NCBI RefSeq assembly: GCF_000454065.1
Contig: NZ_KE695653.1
Span: 180,067 to 244,066 of the forward strand
DNA length: 64,000 nt
Reading direction: 5' to 3'
From: Brevibacillus thermoruber 423
GTDB taxonomy: Bacteria; Bacillota; Bacilli; Brevibacillales; Brevibacillaceae
Translations under genes and position numbers: made by a program
The notes under the pieces: generated by a model
The model's input: only the letters and a program-made list of their open reading frames with translations
Databases searched by the model: none
Told to the model about the DNA's origin: nothing
Part shown: in pieces, positions 47,039 through 56,137 of the stretch
Position numbering within the stretch: the first letter of the stretch is position 1
How the letters are laid out: each line of letters starts with the position of its first letter

Positions 47039-47536
47039 TTAGGCCAACGCCTGCTTCAGTTCCTCGCTGGAATTCTCCCACATCGTCGGGTTGTGTTCCA
47101 TCAACAGCTTTTTCAGCGCCGCTTTTTCCGTGTCGTTCAGCTCCGACACCATGATGCGCCGTTTCATCGAGTAGTCCATCCGGTTGACATGGTCGGCCAA
47201 AATCTTGTATCCGCGCCGAGCCTCCCGGTCAATCTCCATGTAGCAGGCGGTTACCCCTGCGTAGTACGGTCCCGAATCGTTGCGGTCGACCGTCACCCAA
47301 ACCACCCAATACGGCTTGCCGTTGGGGACCTCCTCCTTGTTCGTCGTCCACTTGATGCCTTTTTCCACGGCGCTTTTCGCATGCAGTGCGCCCATGTCGA
47401 TGTAGGCCTTGTCCCCGTCAATGATGACGGAGGAGACGGCGCTCAGGTCAAGCACCCCCTGCCCAAAACCGCCGTGCACGTCCGTTTTCCCGCTCATGAT
47501 CGTAAAACCACCTGATTTGCTGTCAAAAATGTCCAC
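47039..47536 (-). CDS. ywhD: YwhD family protein
   Basis: 165 residues from the GTG at 47536, after AGAGGTGG; the GTG at 47545 abuts that site. FTIMSGKTDVHGGFGQGVLDLS and the WTTNKEEVPNGKPYWVVWVTV strand are family hallmarks. Function is unknown. Genomic place near pbpG-speE-speB matches B. subtilis. Confidence 0.88.
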   Translation of the reverse strand: MDIFDSKSGGFTIMSGKTDVHGGFGQGVLDLSAVSSVIIDGDKAYIDMGALHAKSAVEKGIKWTTNKEEVPNGKPYWVVWVTVDRNDSGPYYAGVTACYMEIDREARRGYKILADHVNRMDYSMKRRIMVSELNDTEKAALKKLLMEHNPTMWENSSEELKQALA

Positions 47537-47574
47537 GTGATCCACCTCTTCTGACCCGAATCTTCTTACAGCAT

Positions 47575-47603
47575 ATTCTACCCGGAAACGGTGTGAGGCG
47601 CAA
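47575..47603 (-). promoter_or_regulatory. Sigma-A promoter of ywhD
   Basis: Minus strand: -35 TTGCGC (47598-47603), 17-bp spacer, -10 TAGAAT (47575-47580). Confidence 0.65.
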
Positions 47604-47793
47604 TTTTACGACGCGCCCGGCCGTTTGGGCCCCTCTCTGTTTGGCCCCTCTCCACTGTCCTTCACATGGAACGGACGCAAGCGGGAGACACTACAAACGG
47701 AGCTTCTCTCGAGGCTTCTCTCGGTAAACGCCGCTTGCAGCCATCCGGATTTTTCTGAAGCGAATTCCGAAGCGAAAAGGAGTGACTGTACGG

Positions 47794-48057
47794 ATGAACG
47801 ATCGTCCGAGAGATCGGGACATTCAGCTCAACAGAGAGCGTCAATTGCAGGAACCGTATCCCGCTGCCGCACGGGTGGTGGATCAGGTCGTGCGCGCAAA
47901 GGCGGCGGAGTCTCCGGCCCCTCCTGTTCCGGAGGAAGCTGCCGGCGGCGTCGACGGACTGAAGACCGGCGTTCCCAGCAATTACGAAGCCAGTTTGGGC
48001 GGCGAGCCCGCGAGCCTGACCGCTTTTGAAGTGAAAAAGTCGCCCGGCCGTTTGTAG
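47794..48057 (+). CDS. Small Pro/Ala-rich hypothetical protein
   Basis: 87 residues from the ATG at 47794, 11 bases after AAAAGGAG; a GTG at 47782 gives 91. A charged N-terminus (MNDRPRDRDIQLNRERQLQEPY) and an Ala/Pro-rich middle suggest disorder. No membrane segment, no known family. It could be a small spore-associated protein, but there is no direct sign of that. Confidence 0.55.
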   Translation: MNDRPRDRDIQLNRERQLQEPYPAAARVVDQVVRAKAAESPAPPVPEEAAGGVDGLKTGVPSNYEASLGGEPASLTAFEVKKSPGRL

Positions 48058-48114
48058 CCCTGTCTCAAAAGGGCAGGGAGAACCGTGTTGACGGACGGGC
48101 CGGCGGCCGATTTT

Positions 48115-48432
48115 TCATGAATCCGGCCGTCTCTTTTTCTTCACCGCTCGCGCCGCTTTGCCGAACAGCCAGATCAGCAGTGCCGCGCTCCAGGCGCTGT
48201 GAAACGCCATGCAGGCGATGATCGGCCAGGAATTGAACATGGTGTACTCGGAGAAGCGCAGTTGGAAATAACAAAAGGTCACAAGAAAGGTAACCGCCAT
48301 GATCAGCCAGATGCGGATGCCGAAAAGAAAGCTCAGGTATCCGGAAATCAGCAGACCGATCAAGGGTCCCCCGAATTCCCAGGCGGGAATGATCAACATA
48401 ATCAGGATGAATATGCCGTCAACGCTCATCAT
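48115..48432 (-). CDS. Small membrane protein
   Basis: 105 residues with three hydrophobic segments (GIFILIMLIIPAWEFGGPLIGLLISGYLSFLF, WLIMAVTFLVTFCYF, WPIIACMAFHSAWSAALLIWLFG) and a basic C-terminus (KKKRRPDS). It overlaps the upstream hydrolase gene by 14 bases, so translation is coupled. GAAGGAG precedes the ATG. Family not recognised. Confidence 0.72.
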   Translation of the reverse strand: MMSVDGIFILIMLIIPAWEFGGPLIGLLISGYLSFLFGIRIWLIMAVTFLVTFCYFQLRFSEYTMFNSWPIIACMAFHSAWSAALLIWLFGKAARAVKKKRRPDS

Positions 48433-51007
48433 TTTCTACTCCTTCCACATCTTCCAGGCGGTCTTCAACAAGCCGGAACAGTCGGCCTGTTTCCTGCCGA
48501 TCTTGGGAATCTTCCGATGAAAACCGCTGGATCAGCAGCTTGGCCGAGGAACTGCTCCGGGAACGCGGCAGTTCCTGAAAGAGCGGCTTCTCTCCGTCCA
48601 GCACGTGAACCACCACGATATTGCCGTGGTACTCGACGCGCAAGTCGTCCCACACTTCTTTTTTCTCGGGAGTAATCCGTATGGTCCTGCCGGACTTGGA
48701 GACGATCACTTCAGGAAATTCACCGTCTTCGCGGGACAGGATGTAATAGAGGTAGGAAGATGTTTTCTGCGGAGTTCGCCGCATCCCGTTCTGCACATCC
48801 TCAATGCCGAGCAGCAGATGGCCCACCTGCTGGATGACGTACGGATTAACCGGCAGCTTGGCATGTTCCTCCTTGACGTAATACTGTTTCTTGATGTCTT
48901 TTTGGGCGTAGTTGGCGCTCAGGTAGGGAACCGTTCCATCCCCCACCCCGGGGTCAAAATACGGTACCAACTGACGGGAAACGGGATTCATGACATATCC
49001 CAGCAGGGTCGTTTGCCCATGTCCGACGATGGAATACTGAGGGACATTGATCGTCTTGTTGTCCCACTTTTCATGCAATTGTCCCGCGTTTTTGACCAGC
49101 GGGTCATAGTCAAGGCGGATCTCCCGGTCTTGCAAAAATTCTTCATAGGAGTACGGGTGAACCACGTCCTTTTTGAGAAACGCAACCGTGTCGAAGTACT
49201 TTCGGGAAGGAAGCAGTTCGTATACAGCGGGAGCGTATGCGGAGATGACTTTCCCTGTTTCTTCGTGCAGGAAGGGGATGCCGAAGTTGTAGCCGTATTT
49301 GATCGCCTGATATGCGCGGGGCGATCCCAAAAACGGGGTGCCCATGTAAATGATACGCTTTACTTTTGGCTGATAGGATACGTTGGACAGGAGCGTCTCC
49401 CGGACCAGCAATCCGCCCATGCTGTGGGCGACCAACTGTACCTGGCTGGCTCCGGACTCCTTCAGGGCCTCGTCTATTTTCTGCTTTAAAAATTTGGCGT
49501 TGTCCGCGTTGCTGTACCGCCAATCGTAGGGCATGGCAAAAAGCGTCCGGTTTTTCCTGTACCCCATTTTCTCCAGATGCTTCGCCATGCTTGCATACTG
49601 CTCCACTTGTTTCTTGATGACATCCAGGTCCAATTTGGTATACGAAAGATATTCAATGGCGCGAAACCCACCATCCGCCCGTTCCGGAAACACTTTGATA
49701 CCCGGTTGGCGGGGCTGTACGTTTACGCTGCCGTTCTTGACGGGTTCCAGCGACAGAATCCTGCGATGCCGCGGGTCTCTGATGCCCACGCCCATATCCC
49801 ACAAGCCCAACCATATTTCCGAAGTCTTCCCGTCCTCCTCCACCTCCAGCCGGGAACCGCCGATACCCGGAATCAGGATGACCGGAATCGTAGCGTTCGA
49901 GATCGACAGCTTGTAGGCGTGCGGCTTGAGGGCGGAACGGCGGCTGGCCGAGACTTTTACGAAGTAGGTGCCGGGGTCGCCGTTGTACACGATCAGCTCG
50001 TCCGCATTCCTGGCCTTGTCCGATTTGGCCACCAGCTTGTTCTCCTGGTTGTACAGGTACAAATCCAGGTCCATCCCCTCGGGAATATCGCTGAGCGCTG
50101 CCCGGATGGTGGAAGACCGCTTTATCGTTACGCGGTAGAAATCGACATCGTCAAGCTGATGCAAATTGGCCACGATGCTTCCTTGCACCATCGGTTCGCG
50201 GGCGTCTTTCGGCGTGTCGTTCGGTTCGTACTCGTCCGGCTTGCCTTCCGATCCGGCAACGAAATCCGCCCTCAGGCGATAGTGAAAGGTCTTGTTGAAT
50301 GTCCCCCGGCTTCCCTCCACTTTCACGTAGTACCACTTGTTTTTTTCGACGGCGACGTCTTCCACCCGCTGCTCGTCACTTCCCGGATGGTCGGAACGAC
50401 CCAGCTCGCGCTCTTCGCCGTCGAACACGTACAGGTAATAATCTGTCTGGTAGGGGATGTCGAAGAGCGAGAACGCGATCGCCCCGTTTGCGGGAGCTTT
50501 GATTTTCCACACATCCACGTCACCGCTTTTTCCAATCCGGCCGTACGCGTCCTTTCCGGTAAACATCCAGTCCGCTTTGGAAAAGGTGTCATTGGGCTCC
50601 AGTTCATACGTCGCGGGCAGCCCCCGCAGCGCCGCTTCCGGCGGCTTCGTCCTGCCGGAAAAGCGCCGGTAAAACGTCTCTTCCTGCTCCTGCAGGTCGC
50701 TGTCCGCCTGCTCGTCCGGCTCGTTATTACCATCTTCGACCTCTTCGCCCTCATTCCCTGCGTCCAACTCCTCCTCTCCCGTCACTGGATCGGAGTTTTC
50801 CACTTCCATTCCTTCCCCCGCATGCGGGTCTTCCCCACCGTCGTCCTCCTGTTCTTGCAGCGCGATCCATTCGCTCTCGCGGGGCTTGTCCCCCGCCTCA
50901 TCCGCAAGCGCAGCGCTCTGTTTGGCCAAACCGGCCGGAACCACGCTGCTCAACAGCAGGACAGCCAGCAGCAGCACATGTGCCATCCGGCGCAACGTCT
51001 CTCCCAT
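48419..51007 (-). CDS. Secreted LCAT-like alpha/beta hydrolase with two PPC domains
   Basis: 862 residues from the ATG at 51007 (GGGGG upstream). A signal peptide (1-28) is followed by a strongly acidic low-complexity region (about 37-110), two pre-peptidase C-terminal (PPC) beta domains (ELEPNDTFSKADW from about 135; EYEPNDTPKDAREP from about 260), then an LCAT-like lipase fold from about 373: GIGGSRLEVE, MPYDWRYS, nucleophile Ser529 in VAHSMGG, Asp690 in VGDGTVP and a candidate His715 (EEHAKLPVN). It probably acts on lipids or esters outside the cell. Confidence 0.88.
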   Translation of the reverse strand: MGETLRRMAHVLLLAVLLLSSVVPAGLAKQSAALADEAGDKPRESEWIALQEQEDDGGEDPHAGEGMEVENSDPVTGEEELDAGNEGEEVEDGNNEPDEQADSDLQEQEETFYRRFSGRTKPPEAALRGLPATYELEPNDTFSKADWMFTGKDAYGRIGKSGDVDVWKIKAPANGAIAFSLFDIPYQTDYYLYVFDGEERELGRSDHPGSDEQRVEDVAVEKNKWYYVKVEGSRGTFNKTFHYRLRADFVAGSEGKPDEYEPNDTPKDAREPMVQGSIVANLHQLDDVDFYRVTIKRSSTIRAALSDIPEGMDLDLYLYNQENKLVAKSDKARNADELIVYNGDPGTYFVKVSASRRSALKPHAYKLSISNATIPVILIPGIGGSRLEVEEDGKTSEIWLGLWDMGVGIRDPRHRRILSLEPVKNGSVNVQPRQPGIKVFPERADGGFRAIEYLSYTKLDLDVIKKQVEQYASMAKHLEKMGYRKNRTLFAMPYDWRYSNADNAKFLKQKIDEALKESGASQVQLVAHSMGGLLVRETLLSNVSYQPKVKRIIYMGTPFLGSPRAYQAIKYGYNFGIPFLHEETGKVISAYAPAVYELLPSRKYFDTVAFLKKDVVHPYSYEEFLQDREIRLDYDPLVKNAGQLHEKWDNKTINVPQYSIVGHGQTTLLGYVMNPVSRQLVPYFDPGVGDGTVPYLSANYAQKDIKKQYYVKEEHAKLPVNPYVIQQVGHLLLGIEDVQNGMRRTPQKTSSYLYYILSREDGEFPEVIVSKSGRTIRITPEKKEVWDDLRVEYHGNIVVVHVLDGEKPLFQELPRSRSSSSAKLLIQRFSSEDSQDRQETGRLFRLVEDRLEDVEGVENDER

Positions 51008-51073
51008 AAAAATACCCCCTTGCCTGTTTCTTCCTATAAGGTAGGAAAAGACAGCGAGGGGGAGCAAGTAAAT

Positions 51074-54000
51074 TTACCGCGTGGTATGGTTGCGAATGCC
51101 CTGGCGTTCCCAGGCGTTGGCGATAATGCGGAACGGTGTCCGATAGTCCGCCTGATCATGCCCGGCGAGCGTCTGTTTGTTCGGGAAGGCAAAGCCCTTC
51201 ACCGCTCCGAATCGAAAATTAACGTGAAAGTAAACGGCGTAGCTGGCATCCTTCTGAAAGCCGCGCTGTTTGTCTCCCATCAGGGGCGTGTCGACGCCGG
51301 TTTCTCTCATGCCCAGTTTGGGCACCATGTAGGACGCCCCCTGCCATGCCGTCGGCGACGACTGCTGCAGTCCCAGGGTGGACTGAAGCGGCGTGTTTCG
51401 CCTCCCCGTTTCCGAAATCCATGCTTGCGCCGCGGTAATCTCCGGATAGTTGCCGCTGACCGGATGACGGTGACGCGTTTCCAGGACGAGACTGGTCAAG
51501 ATGCGCTCGCCGGCGTAAAAATCATCGGGACGACTTTCCGGATATCGGTCCCGCCCGTGGTACTCCGCCCATTCGGCGGTGTGGCGCAGCAGCCCTTTGG
51601 CGTTGGGTTCGAACACCTCAAACTCGCGCTCCCCGCCCTTTACCGTGATCGTGTAACGTCCCGTCATGTTTTGGGTCAAGCTGTGCGGCTCGCACGTTTC
51701 GTTCCCGTCGTCGTCCTCCGTGCAGCTCTCATACGACACGTTAAACCGGATGTGGTAATCCATCGTGATGACAAACCCGTTGATCTCGACTTTGTATTTT
51801 TGCGCGTTTAGCACCTGCCGCCACGTCGTTTGCGTCGGGACAACGGTTCCGGTGTAGAGATAGTCTCCGCCGGTTCCCGCGCTGCTCACCTGCCACTGTT
51901 GGGGTGTGCCGGGACCGGTCACCTTCAGGTCCAGCATGGCCGGGTTGTACACGGCGAGGCTTTTCGCGTCCGCGATCCATCCCGGCGTCGCCGTCACGGT
52001 TACGCCTTTGATCCCGTCACCGCTGATCGACTGCTCAAGCTGTGACTTGTACAAAGTGATGTTTTGGTTGATCTCCTGCTTCACGCGATCAAAGCCCTGA
52101 TTGATTTTGGTCTGGTCGATCTCGACGCGGATCCTGGCCGGTTCGCGTTCCCATACACCGTCGGCATTCACCTGCAGCTTCTGCAGCTCGCGGCCGTCGC
52201 TGTCGAAAATCTTGAGGCCGATCTCGCCGCCTTCAAAGCTGCCTCCTCCTCCCGGCGGGGCGGGAATGGTTCCTCCTCCGCCTCCGGTCACCTCGACCGG
52301 CCATTGAGCGCGGTTGTCCGGCCAAATGGTTTCGTCAGCCGGCCTGTCTTTGTTCGGGTTGATGTTGGCGATAAAATCCTCCGACTGCTGCGGGTATTGG
52401 GTCGGCACGGTAATTTTGCGGACTTCCCCCGGCTTGAAGTTGTTTACGTCCAGCATGGTGGCCGTCGGGGAGCTTTCCCAGCGAACCGCCAGTTTTGTAT
52501 CGTGTTCCAGTTTTCCGGCGTTTTTCACGTCAAACGTGATGGTTGCGGTCGTCCCTGGAGCCTGCGGATCGTTTGGTGTAATCTTGAAGCTGCTTTTGAT
52601 GATCAGCAGGTTTTCCCCATCCGGATTCGGGTTGGGATTTCCGCCGTCTCCAATGCGAACAAAGAAGAAGCCGTCACATTGGTCAGAATCACTGTTTTCA
52701 TCATAGAACTGGATTCTGTAGAATCCCGGTAACGGCAACCCCGTTGGTCCACTGCTATCACGGGGGAACGAAATGCTGTGATGGTTCTGCGCTCGTGACG
52801 ATGCGCTCAGCCATTTTCCGTCGCGCTGTTTTTCCCAGGTGTTCGTTGCGGGATTGAGCCACGTGAGCGAAAAATGCGTGTCCGCGCTGGTAAAGAGACG
52901 GAAGCCGTGATACCCGTCGATCCAGTCTTCCGGCTTCAACTCAAGGATTTCACCGCGTTCGACGTCCTTCTCCCAAACGACCTGTCCTGTCGTGTGTTCG
53001 ATAGAGGCGGTTAGTGTGTAACACTTGCGATCGGACCAGATTGGCAGTTCCAGCTCCCGAATGCAGCCCGTCTCGGAAATAAAGACCAGCGTGACGGTGT
53101 CCCCTGCCTCCACATCGTATGGCAAGAACAGGTGGAACTTTTCTTTCGCTGCCAATTTTCCTGTCAAGGGTGTCTGGCTGCCGTTGAATTTCAAGTACCA
53201 AGTGCCCGGCACGTCTGCGGCCACTCCCAAGTGGGTGTCGTAGTCGTTTCCGGTATCCGTGAAGTGGCTGAAGTACAGCCCTTCGTCAAGCAGCGTGTCG
53301 TCCAGCAGCTCGCCGCCGGGCGAATAACCGACAGGCGGTTCCCCATACGCGTAGAACTTGATCCGATCCTGCTCGTCTATTGTGCAGCTCGCATCCCGGA
53401 CTTTGATGGTGATGGACCAGGCGCATTCCGGCCGGCTGGCAGCATCAAAGTTCGTATGCTCCAGGTTGAGTCTCAGTTGGTACGTCTTTCCCCGTTCCAG
53501 AGGAACTATGTCTTTCCTAGCGTATTCGTAGGGCAATGTGAGCTTGTCCGACTCGTACGGTCCGACCTTTCCCTTATCGTTCTCTGCCAGCGGCACGGTC
53601 ACTAGTTTCCCATCCGGCAGCGTCACTTCCCAATAGACATTCAGGGGCTGCACGTCACCATATCGATCCGTGTACTGCACACGAAAGTTCAGCTCTTCCC
53701 CTGGTGATACCTCGATGGTTTCCCCGTTTCTCACCGTACTTCCCGACAGTTTTACGATGGGGCACTTGTCGAGGCGGTCTCCTTTCTTCAGCACAAACAT
53801 CGTTTTTACCCAACAGTCAGCCCCGTCGTCGCTTTCGTACTTGATCTGTATTGGTCCTTCGTCGAATGGGGCGTCCAGCACACCAACCCTGGCGTTGTTC
53901 CCGGCCCCTTTCTCCATTGGCACGCCGTTGGCCGTGAATCTTCCCGACTTGGCTGCCGTAATGATGATCCGGCTGCCCGGTTCGACATAGATGGTTTCCC

Positions 54001-55090
54001 CGCCGCTAGGAACGCTCTGTAATTCCCGATCGCTTTTCTCTTCCTCGATTCGAATATCCAACTTGGTTTGGGTGGAAGAGATACTGCACGTCGCGGGCGG
54101 TGGCGGTTCATTTCCCCCACCTCCATCCGGAGGAGGCGAAGGAGGGCTGCCAACAACGAAAGGTGCTGCATACGCAACACCTTGACCTCCCACTGCAGGG
54201 GCATTTTTGGTATTTCGGGCATGTAAATCTGTGAAGAGGATTCTTGCTTCGTAGTTTCCGGCTTTCGAGGGGACCCACGTTTGTTGCGGGAAATTTATCG
54301 TTGCACCGCTCCCGTCCCCCTCGCCACTGATCGGGTATTCTTTGATCAACGAGGAAAACGTATACTCTGTCTTTCCGGTATCGACATTGTAGATGTAATA
54401 GTTGAAGACTTTTAACCCGCGATTGTAAATACTGTAGTCCTTGCCAGAAGCATCAATCTTGACGGTGTCCCCAACATGATACTGGCTCTTATCGGTGCGA
54501 ATCGAACCATCCGGTCGCTGGGTCGTTACAAATTTAACAACACCAACCCACGAGCCTTGTTCGCCACTTTTTGCAGGTCTGAATGAGAAAGGCAGGCCTT
54601 TTCCTCCGGACATTTCGGCTACCTTGGACAATAGATAACCGGTGTACGGTTCCGAACCGGGATCTCCTCCGGTTAATTCGACACCGTAAAGGCCATTTGC
54701 GTTGCTCATAAAAGCGGGATTACCATTAAATAGGGTAGCCCAAGCCTGAGCCTCAGCAAAGTCTACAATTGGGTAACCATTGTTAGCAGTATCTGTAGCT
54801 TTAGAGTAGTTTAAAACTTTGCCACTACCGCTAGTAGCCCCGTTGTATTGTACATCAGCTACTGTAAGATACGTCCTAGTGTTGTTTAGACCATAACTAG
54901 GCCCGTAAATTATATGATCGTAACTACCTTCAACCCCCTTATTATCATTAAGCCACCCTGCAGTACGTCCATACATTTTGGGATTACTTGCACTCGCTTT
55001 AACGGACATTGGAAGAAACATAATTGAATTAAGTAAGAATGAAAATGCTACTATTGTGCAGATTAAAGTTTGGGATGTTTTCAACTTCAT
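51074..55090 (-). CDS. Large secreted multidomain protein with cysteine-paired repeats
   Basis: 1338 residues. A signal peptide (about 1-33) leads to an N-terminal region (34-315), a Pro/Gly linker (316-334), then four domains each framed by one cysteine pair: Cys335-426, 443-556, 569-676 and 690-805. A CARDB-like domain (about 828-935), a GGGGG/PPGGGG linker (936-952) and a C-terminal region follow with one more pair (Cys1123-1133). All ten mature cysteines pair off. No catalytic motif is visible; it looks like an extracellular structural or binding protein. It starts nine bases after the SLH gene. Confidence 0.82.
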   Translation of the reverse strand: MKLKTSQTLICTIVAFSFLLNSIMFLPMSVKASASNPKMYGRTAGWLNDNKGVEGSYDHIIYGPSYGLNNTRTYLTVADVQYNGATSGSGKVLNYSKATDTANNGYPIVDFAEAQAWATLFNGNPAFMSNANGLYGVELTGGDPGSEPYTGYLLSKVAEMSGGKGLPFSFRPAKSGEQGSWVGVVKFVTTQRPDGSIRTDKSQYHVGDTVKIDASGKDYSIYNRGLKVFNYYIYNVDTGKTEYTFSSLIKEYPISGEGDGSGATINFPQQTWVPSKAGNYEARILFTDLHARNTKNAPAVGGQGVAYAAPFVVGSPPSPPPDGGGGNEPPPPATCSISSTQTKLDIRIEEEKSDRELQSVPSGGETIYVEPGSRIIITAAKSGRFTANGVPMEKGAGNNARVGVLDAPFDEGPIQIKYESDDGADCWVKTMFVLKKGDRLDKCPIVKLSGSTVRNGETIEVSPGEELNFRVQYTDRYGDVQPLNVYWEVTLPDGKLVTVPLAENDKGKVGPYESDKLTLPYEYARKDIVPLERGKTYQLRLNLEHTNFDAASRPECAWSITIKVRDASCTIDEQDRIKFYAYGEPPVGYSPGGELLDDTLLDEGLYFSHFTDTGNDYDTHLGVAADVPGTWYLKFNGSQTPLTGKLAAKEKFHLFLPYDVEAGDTVTLVFISETGCIRELELPIWSDRKCYTLTASIEHTTGQVVWEKDVERGEILELKPEDWIDGYHGFRLFTSADTHFSLTWLNPATNTWEKQRDGKWLSASSRAQNHHSISFPRDSSGPTGLPLPGFYRIQFYDENSDSDQCDGFFFVRIGDGGNPNPNPDGENLLIIKSSFKITPNDPQAPGTTATITFDVKNAGKLEHDTKLAVRWESSPTATMLDVNNFKPGEVRKITVPTQYPQQSEDFIANINPNKDRPADETIWPDNRAQWPVEVTGGGGGTIPAPPGGGGSFEGGEIGLKIFDSDGRELQKLQVNADGVWEREPARIRVEIDQTKINQGFDRVKQEINQNITLYKSQLEQSISGDGIKGVTVTATPGWIADAKSLAVYNPAMLDLKVTGPGTPQQWQVSSAGTGGDYLYTGTVVPTQTTWRQVLNAQKYKVEINGFVITMDYHIRFNVSYESCTEDDDGNETCEPHSLTQNMTGRYTITVKGGEREFEVFEPNAKGLLRHTAEWAEYHGRDRYPESRPDDFYAGERILTSLVLETRHRHPVSGNYPEITAAQAWISETGRRNTPLQSTLGLQQSSPTAWQGASYMVPKLGMRETGVDTPLMGDKQRGFQKDASYAVYFHVNFRFGAVKGFAFPNKQTLAGHDQADYRTPFRIIANAWERQGIRNHTTR

Positions 55091-55099
55091 CGTGATTCA

Positions 55100-55987
55100 T
55101 CACCTTACGTTTTCCCGTTCAAGTGAAGGTAATTTAATATAATTGTAAAGCGCTAAAGGAACGGCCTCTCCTTTCCTCTTCACACTCAGTTGAAAGTACT
55201 TTATCTGATCCGCATTAAGCAGGATTCCTCCAGACTCAAATTCTACTACCTTCCCATTTTTTAGGCTGGCTATAAGCCGAATAGAAAACCCATTAACAAC
55301 AGGAATTGTCCCTCGCAAATACCCTCCAGAAATTTTAAAGGAATTATGAACTTGATTAGCGATCTTTTCCCCCTCGTTAATACCCAAAAAATCTCTATGA
55401 AGCATTGCCAAGGCCTTAGCCTGCTCGACTCGGGAAACACCTGAAAAAGCGTCAAAGCGTGTGGTCGAAACCCCATTAGCGAATTTCCCGGGTCTCGGTG
55501 GTAACCATTCTTCAGCTACGGCAACCGCCGTATAAGATTGATGCTCCCTATCAAAAGGTATTCTCAACTTCTTCCAAGCATTGACCATAAGCAATCCAGT
55601 CTCTTCCCTAGTTAGAACCTTATTGGGATTAATCGAAACATTATCCAAAATCCCGTCTTTCTTCGCCCTCTCATAGTACACCTTGGCCCAATGATTCGCC
55701 GGAAAACCGGGAATCGGAACACCTTGGGTCAATCCCTTAACATTCACCAACCCAGCAACAAGATCCGCCTGAGTAACCGGCTGCTCGGGACGGAAATTCC
55801 CATCAGGGTAAAGCCACATCAGTTTATTTTTGACCACATATTCGATCGCTGCACGGTTCGGGTGGTTTTCATAGTCTTTCTGCACCGTTTGCGCTTGCGC
55901 AGTAGAGGGATGGGCCGCCGCGAAAAGACCGCTTAATGTAAGAACGGTTCCCAACACACTGGAGAGAAAAAAATACATTCGTTTCAA
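55100..55987 (-). CDS. S-layer homology (SLH) domain protein
   Basis: 295 residues from a TTG at 55987, chosen because GGAGG lies seven bases upstream; the ATG at 55978 is too far. A signal peptide ends near PSTAQA. SLH-like motifs follow: AIEYVVKNKLMWLYPDGNFRPEQPVTQADLVAGL and WAKVYYERAKKDGILDN...LTREETGLLMVNAW, and possibly a degenerate third (FDAFSGVSRVEQAKALAML). The C-terminal 80 residues are unassigned. SLH modules usually bind pyruvylated wall polymers. First gene of the exported-protein operon; AT-richer than genes around it. Confidence 0.85.
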   Translation of the reverse strand: MKRMYFFLSSVLGTVLTLSGLFAAAHPSTAQAQTVQKDYENHPNRAAIEYVVKNKLMWLYPDGNFRPEQPVTQADLVAGLVNVKGLTQGVPIPGFPANHWAKVYYERAKKDGILDNVSINPNKVLTREETGLLMVNAWKKLRIPFDREHQSYTAVAVAEEWLPPRPGKFANGVSTTRFDAFSGVSRVEQAKALAMLHRDFLGINEGEKIANQVHNSFKISGGYLRGTIPVVNGFSIRLIASLKNGKVVEFESGGILLNADQIKYFQLSVKRKGEAVPLALYNYIKLPSLERENVR

Positions 55988-56137
55988 GTGCCTACCTCCT
56001 CCAAAATCAACATTTCCTCTATTCGGAATATTGAAATTATATGGAATTGATACCATTCGCATCGACACAATCACGTTTGCCAGGCCGTCCATTTGATGCT
56101 TCTCCGCCCCGTCCCCCCCTTTTCTCCTACGACCATT

